DNA of 64,000 bases from Agrococcus sp. Marseille-P2731. Lineage in GTDB: Bacteria; Actinomycetota; Actinomycetes; Actinomycetales; Microbacteriaceae. A program made the translations under genes and the position numbers. The DNA lies in assembly GCF_900117395.1 (NCBI RefSeq), contig NZ_FPEG01000003.1:1116001-1180000 (forward strand), in the 5' to 3' direction. Below the pieces are notes generated by a model that saw nothing but the letters and a program-made list of their open reading frames with translations, was not told the DNA's origin and did no database searches. The first letter of the stretch is position 1; each line of letters starts with the position of its first letter. Below are positions 49,721 through 57,396 of the stretch, in pieces.

Positions 49721-50796
49721 CGCACATCCGCGCTGAGCGTCGCGGCGCCCTCGGCGTGGTCGAGCTCGCTCGCCCCGAGGCGCTCAACGCCCTGACCCAC
49801 GCGATGGTCGTCGACATGACGGATGCGCTGCGCGCGTTCGCGGCAGACGACGCGGTCGAGCGCGTGCTCATCACCGGCGCGGGCGAGCGGGCACTGTGCG
49901 CCGGCGGCGACGTGGTGACGCTGCGCGACGACGTCGACCGCACGCGGGGGCAGGGCGCCGCGCGGTTCTGGCGCGACGAGTACGCGCTGAACGCGCTGAT
50001 CGCGCGGTCCCAGAAGCCCGTCGTGGCGCTGCAGCACGGCATTGTGCTGGGCGGCGGCGTCGGCATCTCTGGTCACGCGAGCCACCGCATCGTCACCGGC
50101 ACGACGCGCATCGGCTTCCCAGAGGTGACGATCGGCTTCGTGCCCGACGTCGGCGCCACCTGGCTGCTCACGCGCGGTCGCGGCGAGCTCGGCACCCGCG
50201 CCGCGCTCACCGGCGACCACTTCGGCGCAGCCGACGCGATCGCGCTCGGCCTCGCCGACGACCACGTGCCGGCCGAGCGCCTGGCCGAGCTCGTCGCGCT
50301 GCTCGAGACGACGCATCCGACCGACGCCATCGCGCAGCTCGCCACCGAGCCCCCCGCGGGCGAGCTCGAGCAGGAGCGCGAGCTCATCGACCATGCCTTC
50401 GCCGGCGACGACGCGGTCCGGATCGTCGAGCGGCTCGAGGCCGCAGGAGATGCGGGGCAGGCACTGGCCGCCACGATCGCGAAGCGCTCGCCGCTGGCGG
50501 TGTCGGTGGCGCTCGCGGCGCTGCGGCGCGCGCGGCGGCTCGGCTCGCTCGAGGAGGCGCTCGTGCAGGAGTACCGCGTCTCGCGGCACACCTCGCTCGC
50601 CGCCGACTTCAGCGAGGGCGTGCGCGCGCAGCTCGTGGACAAGGATCGCGCGCCGAAGTGGCGCCCGGGCTCGCTCGCGGGCGTCACGCCTGCCATGGTG
50701 GAGGCGTGCTTCGCGCCGGTGCCGGAGGGCGACCTCGAGCTGCCCGCCCCGACTGCCGCTGCTGACGCACGATCGCTCGATGAGGAGACCGCATGA
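49717..50796 (+). CDS. 3-hydroxyisobutyryl-CoA hydrolase-like crotonase family protein
   Basis: A 359-residue crotonase-fold protein, about 90 residues longer than enoyl-CoA hydratases, as expected of HIBCH. ALCAGGDVVTLRDD and VVALQHGIVLGGGVGISGHA supply the oxyanion hole, and RIGFPEVTIGFVPDVGATWLL carries the catalytic Glu/Asp region of the family. It hydrolyses 3-hydroxyisobutyryl-CoA in valine catabolism. Both ends overlap neighbours (ATGA at each), so it is the middle gene of a tight three-gene operon. Confidence 0.91.
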   Translation: MTHIRAERRGALGVVELARPEALNALTHAMVVDMTDALRAFAADDAVERVLITGAGERALCAGGDVVTLRDDVDRTRGQGAARFWRDEYALNALIARSQKPVVALQHGIVLGGGVGISGHASHRIVTGTTRIGFPEVTIGFVPDVGATWLLTRGRGELGTRAALTGDHFGAADAIALGLADDHVPAERLAELVALLETTHPTDAIAQLATEPPAGELEQERELIDHAFAGDDAVRIVERLEAAGDAGQALAATIAKRSPLAVSVALAALRRARRLGSLEEALVQEYRVSRHTSLAADFSEGVRAQLVDKDRAPKWRPGSLAGVTPAMVEACFAPVPEGDLELPAPTAAADARSLDEETA

Positions 50797-51593
50797 CGGA
50801 GCCGACGACGGCCCAGCCGACCGACTACGAGACCATCCGGGTCGAGCGGTCTGGCCGCGTGGCGTGGATCACGCTCGACCGGCCGGATGCGCTCAACGCG
50901 CTCAACACGCAGCTCATGCAGGAGCTCGTCGCCGCCGCGACCGAGCTCGACCGCGACGACTCGGTGGGCGCGATCGTCGTGACCGGCTCGGAGAAGGCGT
51001 TCGCGGCGGGCGCCGACATCAAGGAGATGTCGTCGCGGTCGACCGCCCAGATGCGCGAGGCGAACCACTTCGGGCCGTGGCTCGACTTCGCGCGCGTCGA
51101 GACGCCGGTGATCGCGGTCGTGTCGGGCTACGCGCTCGGCGGCGGCTTCGAGCTCGCGCTCATGTGCGACGTGATCCTGGCAGCGGACTCGGCCACGTTC
51201 GGCTTCCCAGAGATCGGCCTGGGCGTGATCCCCGGCATCGGCGGCACGCAGCGCATCGTGCGCGCGATCGGCTACCCGAAGGCGGCAGAGCTCGTGCTCA
51301 CCGGCCGTCGCATCGATGCCGCGGAGGCGGATGCCCTGGGGATCGTCTCGCGGGTCGTGCCCGCCGCCGAGTTGCGGGCAGAGGCCGAGCGCCTCGCCGA
51401 GTCGATCGCGACCAAGTCGCTGCCGGCGCTGAAGGCTGCGAAGGCCGCGCTCGACGCGGCGCTCGAGACGGGGCTCGAGGAGGGCCTCGCGCTCGAGGCC
51501 GAGCGGTTCACGGCGCTGTTCGACACCGCCGACCAGAAGGAAGGGATGGCGGCGTTCAGTGAGAAGCGCAAGCCGGCGTTCCGCCATCGCTGA
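50793..51593 (+). CDS. Enoyl-CoA hydratase
   Basis: A 266-residue crotonase. WITLDRPDALNALNTQLMQE is the usual N-terminus, KAFAAGADIKEMSS forms the first oxyanion loop, and VSGYALGGGFELALMCDVILAADSATFGFPEIGLGVIPGIGGTQ contains both catalytic Glu residues; this is close to short-chain hydratases such as EchA8. It hydrates methacrylyl-CoA or crotonyl-CoA. With the acyl-CoA dehydrogenase and HIBCH genes it would carry isobutyryl-CoA to 3-hydroxyisobutyrate. A repeat cluster follows. Confidence 0.93.
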   Translation: MTEPTTAQPTDYETIRVERSGRVAWITLDRPDALNALNTQLMQELVAAATELDRDDSVGAIVVTGSEKAFAAGADIKEMSSRSTAQMREANHFGPWLDFARVETPVIAVVSGYALGGGFELALMCDVILAADSATFGFPEIGLGVIPGIGGTQRIVRAIGYPKAAELVLTGRRIDAAEADALGIVSRVVPAAELRAEAERLAESIATKSLPALKAAKAALDAALETGLEEGLALEAERFTALFDTADQKEGMAAFSEKRKPAFRHR

Positions 51594-51647
51594 CCCTTCG
51601 ACGCGCTCTGCGGCCTGCGGCCGCGGAGCGGCTCAGGGAGCCACCCT
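51594..51647 (-). repeat. Palindromic repeat, family B, inverted copy
   Basis: Begins directly after the hydratase stop. On the minus strand it reads with CTGAGCCGCTCCG and CGCGTCGAAGGG around a GCGGCC-TGC-GGCCGC stem, in opposite orientation to the three direct units that follow. Confidence 0.75.
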
Positions 51648-51803
51648 GCTGGCTGAGCCGGTGCGCGCCCGCAGGGCGCTCACCGCGTCGAAGCGCGGTC
51701 CGCTGGCTGAGCCGGTGCGCGCCCGCAGGGCGCTCACCGTGTCGAAGCGCGGTCCGCTGGCTGAGCCGGTGCGCGCCCGCAGGGCGCTCGCCGCGTCGAA
51801 GCG
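51648..51803 (+). repeat. Three tandem 54-base family B units
   Basis: Units start at 51648, 51702 and 51756; the last is cut to 48 bases and ends exactly at the MarR stop codon. Each begins GCTGGCTGAGCCGGTGCG, contains a GCGCCC-GCA-GGGCGC hairpin flanked by CGGTG/CACCG arms, and ends CGTCGAAGCG. Copies differ at only a few bases, so the array is recent or kept uniform. Confidence 0.93.
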
Positions 51804-52373
51804 TCAGAGCGGCTCAGGCGCCGGCCGCGGATCCTCGAAGTCCCCCGAGCGCTTCCGCAGCAGCGCGATGATCCGCACCAGCTCTGCGAGCTCCTCGGCC
51901 TCGAGCCCCGTCGCGGTGAACGCCTCGTCGTTGAGCGCGGCCGTGGCCCGCTCGACCAGCGCTCGTCCCGCATCCGTGATCGTCAGCACCGTCGCCCGCC
52001 CGTCGGTCGGGTGCCGCTCGCGCGTCACCAGGCCGTCGCGCACGAGCCGGTCGACCGTGCTCGTCACGCTCGTCGGGTGCACCTGCAGCCGCCGCACCGC
52101 CGACTGCATGGGCATGCGCCCCTCGCGCGTGAAGGCGAGCAGCCGCAGCACCTCGAAGCGCGCGAAGGACAGCGAGAAGGGCCGCAGCACACCCTCGACC
52201 CGCGCCTCCAGCAGCTGCTGCGCGCGGTTCACCGAGGTCACGAGCGTCATGCCCGGCGCGGCATCCGCCCAGCCGTGGTCGAGCCACTGCCGCCGGGCCT
52301 CGGCGATCGGGTCGATCTGGGCAGGCCGGTCGGCCCTGGCCGGCCGCTCGCCCCGCGTCGCCCGCTCGCTCAT
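51804..52373 (-). CDS. MarR family regulator
   Basis: A 189-residue MarR protein. An N-terminal extension (about 40 residues) precedes the winged helix: LSFARFEVLRLLAFTREGRM, SAVRRLQVHPTSVTSTVDRL and VRDGLVTRERHPTDGRATVL, followed by the dimerisation helices (EELAELVRIIALLRKRS). MarR proteins bind DNA as dimers and respond to small phenolic or acyl ligands. It is divergent from the ETF genes over a 66-base gap and so may control electron transfer to the acyl-CoA dehydrogenases. Confidence 0.92.
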   Translation of the reverse strand: MSERATRGERPARADRPAQIDPIAEARRQWLDHGWADAAPGMTLVTSVNRAQQLLEARVEGVLRPFSLSFARFEVLRLLAFTREGRMPMQSAVRRLQVHPTSVTSTVDRLVRDGLVTRERHPTDGRATVLTITDAGRALVERATAALNDEAFTATGLEAEELAELVRIIALLRKRSGDFEDPRPAPEPL

Positions 52374-52439
52374 GCGCTCCTCCTCATCCCGCTTCACCGT
52401 AGCGCCCGCCGCGCACCCCACCCAGAAGGGAGCCCGCCG

Positions 52440-53216
52440 ATGAAGATCGTCGTGCTCATCAAGCCCGTGCCCGACACCTACGGCGACCGCGTGCTCAGCC
52501 TCGAGACCGGACTCGCCGATCGTGCCGCGAGCGAGACGGTGCTCGACGAGATCACCGAGCGCGCCGTCGAGACGGCGATCCGGCATGCGGAGTCCGCCGC
52601 CGACGTCGAGGTCGTCGTGCTGTCGATGGCGCCTGCCGACACCCAGTCGACGCTGCGCAAGGCGCTCGCGATGGGCGCCGGCTCCGCCGTGCACGTCGCC
52701 GACGAGCGGCTCGCGGGCGCCGACATGGTGCGCACCGCCGAGGTGCTCGCCGCCGCGCTGACCCGCACGGGCTTCGACCTGATCGTGACGGGCAACGGCT
52801 CGACCGACGGCAGCGGCAGCGTGATGCCGTCGATGCTCGCCGAGCTGCTCGGCCTGCCAGCGATCACCCGGCTCGAGACGATCGAGATCACGGCGGAGGC
52901 GGTGCAGGGCACCCGCGCCACCGACGGCGGCACGATGACGGTCACGGCGGCACTGCCGGCGGTCGTCTCGATCAGCGAGCGCATGCCCGACCCGCGCTTC
53001 CCGGCGCTCAAGGGCATCATGGGCGCGAAGAAGAAGCCCTTCGAGGTGCTCTCGCTCGACGACCTCGACATCGAGGCCGACGAGACGGGCGCACCGCGAT
53101 CCATCATGACCGCCGTCGCCGCGCGCCCGCCGCGCGCGACCGGCGAGGTCATCACCGACGAGGGCGACGCGGGGGAGCGGATCGCCGCGTTCCTCGCCGA
53201 CCGCCGACTGGTCTGA
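52440..53216 (+). CDS. etfB: Electron transfer flavoprotein beta subunit
   Basis: A 258-residue ETF beta/FixA protein. MKIVVLIKPVPDTYGDRVLS is the usual N-terminus, ALAMGAGSAVHVADERLAGAD and LIVTGNGSTDGSGSVMPSML form the adenine-nucleotide-binding region, and LPAVVSISERMPDPRFPALKGIMGAKKKP is the family signature near the C-terminus. With the alpha subunit it accepts electrons from acyl-CoA dehydrogenases, two of which are encoded nearby. An AGAAGGGAG site precedes the ATG. The alpha gene starts 11 bases after its stop. Confidence 0.95.
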   Translation: MKIVVLIKPVPDTYGDRVLSLETGLADRAASETVLDEITERAVETAIRHAESAADVEVVVLSMAPADTQSTLRKALAMGAGSAVHVADERLAGADMVRTAEVLAAALTRTGFDLIVTGNGSTDGSGSVMPSMLAELLGLPAITRLETIEITAEAVQGTRATDGGTMTVTAALPAVVSISERMPDPRFPALKGIMGAKKKPFEVLSLDDLDIEADETGAPRSIMTAVAARPPRATGEVITDEGDAGERIAAFLADRRLV

Positions 53217-53227
53217 GGAGCACCGAC

Positions 53228-54199
53228 ATGCCGAACATCCTGACGCTGCTGCTCGCCACCCCCGGCGACAGCCCTGCCCTCGCCGACGGCGCGGCGGAGG
53301 CGCTCGGCGCTGCCGCTGCGCTCGGCACGCCCGTCGCGGTCGTGATCGGCCCGGCGGAGGCGCTGCCGCAGCTGGCCGAGCGGGCCGCTGCGCTCGGTGC
53401 CGCCGAGGTGCTCACCGCCGCCGTCGACAGGGCGCAGCTCGGCGTGCCGGTCGTCGACGCCGCGGCTGCTGCGGTCGCCCGCGTCTCGCCCGAGGCGGTG
53501 CTCGTGCCGCACTCGATCGAGGGCACGGATGCGGCGGGTCGCCTCGCCGCACGCCTGCGAGCGCCGCTCGCGGTCGACGCGATCGGCGTCGAGCGCGACG
53601 AGGAGGGCGTCCTCGCGCACCACAGCGTCTATGGCGGCGCCTACTCGGTGACCTCGGCGGCGACCTTCGGGCCGCTCGTCGTGACGCTGCGGCTGGGCTC
53701 GATCGATGCCCGCGCGGAGGCCGCGCCGGCGCAGGTGAGCGAGCTGCAGGTGGAGGCCTCCGGCAAGCCCGCTGCTGTCGTGCAGAGCGTGGAGGCGGTG
53801 CAGCAGACCTCGGCGCGTCCCGACCTGCGGTCGGCGAAGCGCGTCGTCTCCGGCGGGCGCGGGCTCGGCTCGAAGGAGCAGTTCGTGCTCGTCGAGCAGC
53901 TCGCCGACCAGCTCGGTGCCGCCGTCGGGGCCTCGCGGGCCGCGGTCGACGCGGGCTACGCCGAGCAGGCGATGCAGGTCGGTCAGACGGGCACGTCGGT
54001 GTCGCCGGAGCTCTACGTCGCGCTCGGCATCTCGGGCGCGATCCAGCACCGTGCCGGCATGCAGACCGCGAAGACGATCATCGCGATCGACAAGGATGCG
54101 GGTGCGCCGATCTTCGAGGTCGCCGACCTCGGAGTCGTGGGCGACGTGTTCACGATCGTCCCGCAGCTGATCGCCGCGCTCGAGGCCCGGAAGTCGTAG
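53228..54199 (+). CDS. etfA: Electron transfer flavoprotein alpha subunit
   Basis: A 323-residue ETF alpha/FixB protein. The N-terminal half is a nucleotide-binding-like domain; the C-terminal FAD domain has SAKRVVSGGRGLGSKEQFVL, GASRAAVDAGYAEQAMQVGQTG, LYVALGISGAIQHRAGMQTA and IIAIDKDAGAPIFEVADLGVVGD, which matches the family signature. It carries the FAD of the ETF heterodimer. The reading frame of the cytochrome b-type protein starts two bases after the stop, suggesting co-transcription. Confidence 0.95.
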   Translation: MPNILTLLLATPGDSPALADGAAEALGAAAALGTPVAVVIGPAEALPQLAERAAALGAAEVLTAAVDRAQLGVPVVDAAAAAVARVSPEAVLVPHSIEGTDAAGRLAARLRAPLAVDAIGVERDEEGVLAHHSVYGGAYSVTSAATFGPLVVTLRLGSIDARAEAAPAQVSELQVEASGKPAAVVQSVEAVQQTSARPDLRSAKRVVSGGRGLGSKEQFVLVEQLADQLGAAVGASRAAVDAGYAEQAMQVGQTGTSVSPELYVALGISGAIQHRAGMQTAKTIIAIDKDAGAPIFEVADLGVVGDVFTIVPQLIAALEARKS

Positions 54200-54201
54200 C
54201 G

Positions 54202-54623
54202 GTGACCGACGGCCAGAGTCCCACCGGCACGCTGCGCCGCGGCCTGCCGCGCACGCCCGGCGGCGACGCCTGGCCTCCCGCGGGTGCCGCCCCCGTCCTC
54301 GCGTCCGAGCCGCGCCACGAGGCGCAGCCGACTGCGGATGCGCCCACCCGCCCGTCGAGGAGCGCCGAGCGGAGCGAGCCGCGTCACGAGACGCAGCCGG
54401 CTGCGGATGCGCCCACCCGTCCGTCGAGGAGCGCCGAGCGGAGCGAGCCGCGTCACGAGACGCAGCCGGCGGGAGCCCCCGCCGAGCCGGCAGCCGCCGC
54501 CGAGCCCGCAGCCCCCCGCCCGCCCCTTACAAACATCCGACGCTGCCGGCGAAGAGGGCACGGTCGACGCCGGCGTGCGGCGCGGCGTCAAACCAACGAC
54601 CGAGCCAGTGGGTCGCTGCGAGC
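54202..54623 (+). CDS. N-terminal part of the cytochrome b-type protein, in a different frame
   Basis: A GTG at 54202, two bases after etfA, opens a frame reading GQSPTGTLRRGLPRTPGGDA, a motif common at the N-terminus of actinobacterial cytochrome b/b6-domain proteins. It continues through a 23-residue tandem repeat (RPSRSAERSEPRHETQPAAD) and an Ala/Pro linker. In this frame the chain degenerates to Arg-rich sequence after about 54530, running to a stop at 54810, while the membrane part lies one frame back. A -1 change near the C-rich run at 54511-54527 would join them. Possible real frameshift, slippage site or sequencing error. Confidence 0.6.
54299..54470 (+). repeat. Tandem 69-base units with family A core inside the cytochrome b locus
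   Basis: Period 69 (for example CGTCGAGGAGCG at 54353 and again at 54422). Units contain a family A-like head GTCGAGGAGCG and tail CCGCGTCACGAGACG joined by CAGCCGGCTGCGGATGCG. A first, more diverged partial unit starts near 54299. Because 69 is a multiple of three, the encoded 23-residue repeat keeps its frame. Confidence 0.88.
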
Positions 54624-55481
54624 GTGCTCGTCGCGCTCGCGATCATCGGGCTCGCCACGATCGTCGTCGCGCTCGCCCGCTGGATCACCGGCCTCGAGCC
54701 GGTCGCGGCGTTCATCGAGCAGTACCACGGCACCTACCCGCTGCCCGAGGGCGCCCCCGTCGGGCTGCCTGCCTGGCTGGGCTGGTCGCACTTCTTCAAC
54801 GTGCTGCTGATCGCGCTCATCATCCGCTCGGGCCTGCAGGTGCGCGGCGAGCGCAAGCCGCCCGCCTCCTTCACCTCGAAGCGCACGGGCGCGAAGGTCT
54901 CGCTCACCGTCTGGCTGCACACGAGCGTCGACGTGCTGTGGGTCGTGAACGGACTCGTCTTCGTGGTGCTGCTGGTCGCCACGGGGCAGTGGATGCGCAT
55001 CGTCCCCACCAGCTGGGAGGTCTTCCCGCACGCCATCTCGGCCGCCCTGCAGTACGCCACGCTCGACTGGCCGGTCGAGGACGGCTGGGTCAACTACAAC
55101 GCGCTGCAGCAGATCGCCTACTTCGCAACCGTCTTCATCGCCGCGCCGCTCGCGATCATCACGGGCCTCCGCATGAGCACCTGGTGGCCGAAGGGCGCCG
55201 AGCGGCTGAACCGCGCGTACCCGATCGAGTGGGCACGCGCCGTGCACTTCCCGACGATGCTCTACTTCGTCGTCTTCATCGCGGTGCACGTGCTCCTGGT
55301 CTTCGTCACCGGAGCGCTCCGCAACCTCAACCACATGTACGCCGCGCGCGACGCCGACGACTGGCTCGGCTTCGCGTTCTTCGCGGGCTCGATGCTCGTC
55401 GTCGCGGGGGCGCTGCTCCTGGCGCGGCCCGCGCTGCTCAGCCCGATCGCGAGCCGCTTCGGCTCGGTCACCGCGCGGTAG
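54624..55481 (+). CDS. Cytochrome b/b6-domain membrane protein, membrane part
   Basis: A 285-residue integral membrane protein beginning at the first usable start in this frame (GTG 54624). Helices: VLVALAIIGLATIVVALARW, then WLGWSHFFNVLLIALIIRSG, VDVLWVVNGLVFVVLLVATG, LQQIAYFATVFIAAPLAIIT, MLYFVVFIAVHVLLVFVTGA and FFAGSMLVVAGALLLARPAL. His residues in helix-adjacent positions (WSHFFN, WLHTSVD, AVHFP, AVHVLL) are candidate heme ligands, as in b561/formate-dehydrogenase-like cytochromes. It follows etfBA, so it could take electrons from ETF to the quinone pool. In-frame coding continues upstream of the GTG (SQWVAAS), so the true N-terminus probably comes from the other frame. Confidence 0.82.
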   Translation: MLVALAIIGLATIVVALARWITGLEPVAAFIEQYHGTYPLPEGAPVGLPAWLGWSHFFNVLLIALIIRSGLQVRGERKPPASFTSKRTGAKVSLTVWLHTSVDVLWVVNGLVFVVLLVATGQWMRIVPTSWEVFPHAISAALQYATLDWPVEDGWVNYNALQQIAYFATVFIAAPLAIITGLRMSTWWPKGAERLNRAYPIEWARAVHFPTMLYFVVFIAVHVLLVFVTGALRNLNHMYAARDADDWLGFAFFAGSMLVVAGALLLARPALLSPIASRFGSVTAR

Positions 55482-55497
55482 CCCCGGCGGCCGGGGC
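55482..55497 (+). terminator. Hairpin after the cytochrome b-type gene
   Basis: Stem CCCCGG / CCGGGG with loop CGG immediately after the stop codon and before the transporter gene. Confidence 0.45.
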
Positions 55498-55550
55498 GGG
55501 CCCGAGATCGCGTGGCGGTCGGATGCGCCGCGGCACGGCAGGATGGACAG

Positions 55551-56345
55551 GTGAGCGAGAGCATCGAGACCGAGCACCGCCGACCGATCTGGGCACTGGT
55601 GGGCATCGGCCTGCTGTCGGGGTTCCTGTCGGGCATGTTCGGCATCGGCGGCGGCATCGTCATCGTGCCGCTGCTGGTGCTGCTGGCGAAGTTCCCGCGC
55701 AAGCTCGCGGCGGGCACCTCGCTCGGCGCGATCGTGCCGGCCGCGCTCGTCGGCGTCGCGAGCTATGCGGCGGTCGGGCACGTCGACTGGCTCGTCGCGC
55801 TGATCCTGGTCGTCGGCTCGGTCGTCGGCGCGCAGCTCGGCGCCCACCTGCTGCACAAGCTGCCGGTGCTCGCGATCCGCTGGGCGTTCATCGTCTTCCT
55901 CGCGGCGGTCGCGGTGAGCCTGTTCCTCGTGGTGCCCTCGCGCGACGCGCAGCTCGAGCTCGGCGTGCTGCCGATCATCGGGCTCGTCGTGCTCGGCTTC
56001 GTCACGGGCGTGCTCTCGGGCATCCTCGGTGTGGGCGGCGGCATCGTGATCGTGCCGATGCTGATCCTGCTGTTCGGGCAGAGCGACGTCGTCGCCAAGG
56101 GCACCTCGCTCGCGATGATGATCCCCACCGCGCTCTCCGGCACGATCGGCAACCTGCGCCGCAAGAACGTCGACCTGATCGCTGCCGCCATCGTCGGCGT
56201 CGCGGCCTGCGTCACGACGGCGCTCGGCGCGGCCGCGGCCATCGCACTCGACCCGCGCACCGCATCCATCATCTTCGCCGCGTTCCTGGTGCTGCTCATC
56301 GTGCGCCTCGTCTTCGAGGCGGTCAAGCTCGGCCGCACGGAGTAG
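55551..56345 (+). CDS. TauE/SafE (TSUP) family membrane transporter
   Basis: A 264-residue permease with two similar halves of about four helices each. The family repeat GLLSGFLSGMFGIGGGIVIVP is near the N-terminus and returns as VTGVLSGILGVGGGIVIVPM in the second half, each followed by a K/G-T-SL block (AAGTSLGAIVPAALVG; AKGTSLAMMIPTALSG). TSUP proteins export sulfite, sulfoacetate or other anions. Start GTG at 55551 with only a weak ribosome site. It stands alone between terminator-like hairpins. Confidence 0.91.
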   Translation: MSESIETEHRRPIWALVGIGLLSGFLSGMFGIGGGIVIVPLLVLLAKFPRKLAAGTSLGAIVPAALVGVASYAAVGHVDWLVALILVVGSVVGAQLGAHLLHKLPVLAIRWAFIVFLAAVAVSLFLVVPSRDAQLELGVLPIIGLVVLGFVTGVLSGILGVGGGIVIVPMLILLFGQSDVVAKGTSLAMMIPTALSGTIGNLRRKNVDLIAAAIVGVAACVTTALGAAAAIALDPRTASIIFAAFLVLLIVRLVFEAVKLGRTE

Positions 56346-56376
56346 CGGCGGACGCCGGCTGCTCGCGGCGCGGGGG

Positions 56377-56748
56377 TCAGTCGACGTCGTCGATGAGCGT
56401 CAGGCAGAACGGGTGGCCGGCCGGATCGGCGAACACCAGGCAGTGCGCGGCGTTCGGCTGGTGGTCGAAGCGGCGGGCTCCGGCGCGCTCGACCCGCGCG
56501 GCAGCCTCCTCGAGGTCGTCGACGAAGAAGTCGATGTGCACGAGCGCGGGATCCTCGGGCCACCGCGGTGCCACGTAGTCGCGCACGCCCATGAACTCGA
56601 GGCGTCCGCCGTCGCAGCGCACCGATGCCCACTCCTCCTCGTGGGTGAAGGTGACGGATCCGCCGGTGATATCGGCGTAGAAGGCCGCGAGTGCGGTCGG
56701 CCGCGGGCACGCCAGCGTCGTCGAGCTGTAGCGGATCGCCTGTGACAT
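56377..56748 (-). CDS. VOC (glyoxalase/bleomycin resistance) superfamily protein
   Basis: A 123-residue protein with two beta-alpha-beta-beta-beta units: STTLACPRPTALAAFYADIT, RLEFMGVRDYV, then ALVHIDFFVDDLEEAAARVE and FDHQPNAAHCLVFADPAGHPFCL. The HIDFFV His and the terminal acidic positions fit the metal site of the superfamily, but the size and the DPAGHPFCL ending are those of uncharacterised stand-alone VOC proteins. Function unknown. The ATG at 56748 fits the domain start; the frame upstream runs through a palindromic repeat. Confidence 0.86.
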   Translation of the reverse strand: MSQAIRYSSTTLACPRPTALAAFYADITGGSVTFTHEEEWASVRCDGGRLEFMGVRDYVAPRWPEDPALVHIDFFVDDLEEAAARVERAGARRFDHQPNAAHCLVFADPAGHPFCLTLIDDVD

Positions 56749-56791
56749 GCCGCAACGGTAGCGCCGGCAGGGACCCTGCAGGTCGACTTCG

Positions 56792-56851
56792 GGACCCCTT
56801 CGCCCAAGCAGGACCCGGTGCACCGGGTCCGGCATGGCAGAAGGGGTCCTG
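56792..56851. repeat. Palindromic repeat, family C, copy 2
   Basis: Nested palindromes: outer arms GGACCCCTTC (56792-56801) and GAAGGGGTCC (56840-56849) enclose the perfect 20-base palindrome GGACCCGGTGCACCGGGTCC (56811-56830). The core is shared with 37185-37202. It lies in the 168-base gap between the VOC and DUF427 genes and may also terminate the DUF427 transcript. Confidence 0.75.
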
Positions 56852-56916
56852 CTGCGCCCGCTACGACGCGCGGCGCCCGCGAGGACGCGCGCGCTACCGC
56901 GAGCCCGCTGCGCCCG

Positions 56917-57387
56917 CTACCAGCCCATCGTGCCGGGCGAGCCCTTGAAGGGGCCCGTCACGCGCGACGTGATCCAGCCCCCGTAGAAGCCCCCCGGCTG
57001 CGGCTCGACGACCTCACCGGCCACCTCCACGCGATCCATCCGGCCCGGGTAGAGCGCCACGTGCCCGACCAGCGCCTCGAAGCCGGGGCTCGGCGTCGGG
57101 TAGCACCAGGCGGCGCCCTCCTCCGAGCGCCCGCCGCCCGAGACGGTCAGGTAGCTCGCGCGTCCCTTCCACTCGCACACGCTCGCCCCGCGGGCGCTCG
57201 TGAGCGCGCCGTCGACGAACGCCGTGCGCGGCAGGTAGTAGGTGGGCGGATGGCTCGTCTCGAGCACGCGCAGCGACTGCCGGCTCGTCGCGATCACCTC
57301 GCCGCCGAGCACGACGCGCACGAGCTCGTCGCTCGCCTCGACTCGCGGCGGCCGCGGGTAGTCCCAGACCGATTCGACCTCTGCCAT
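56917..57387 (-). CDS. DUF427 domain protein
   Basis: A 156-residue DUF427 protein. The domain is seen in RVEASDELVRVVLGGEVIATS, LETSHPPTYYLPRTAFVDGA, ASVCEWKGRASYLTV and AAWCYPTPSPGFEALVGHVALYPGRMD. Its compact beta-rich fold has unknown function; some relatives have been proposed as nucleotidyltransferase-like, which I cannot support here. It starts nine bases after the MFS transporter stop and is the third gene of the MarR-MFS-DUF427 operon. Confidence 0.9.
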   Translation of the reverse strand: MAEVESVWDYPRPPRVEASDELVRVVLGGEVIATSRQSLRVLETSHPPTYYLPRTAFVDGALTSARGASVCEWKGRASYLTVSGGGRSEEGAAWCYPTPSPGFEALVGHVALYPGRMDRVEVAGEVVEPQPGGFYGGWITSRVTGPFKGSPGTMGW

Positions 57388-57396
57388 GCGTGCCTC

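Noticed and set aside
51648..51803. Possible CRISPR array
   Set aside because: The 54-base units are tandem with almost no variation between them and no unique spacers.
54284..56578. A 764-codon plus-strand frame over etfA's downstream region, cytochrome b gene and transporter
   Set aside because: It is out of frame with two clear membrane protein genes and consists of Arg-rich low-complexity sequence.
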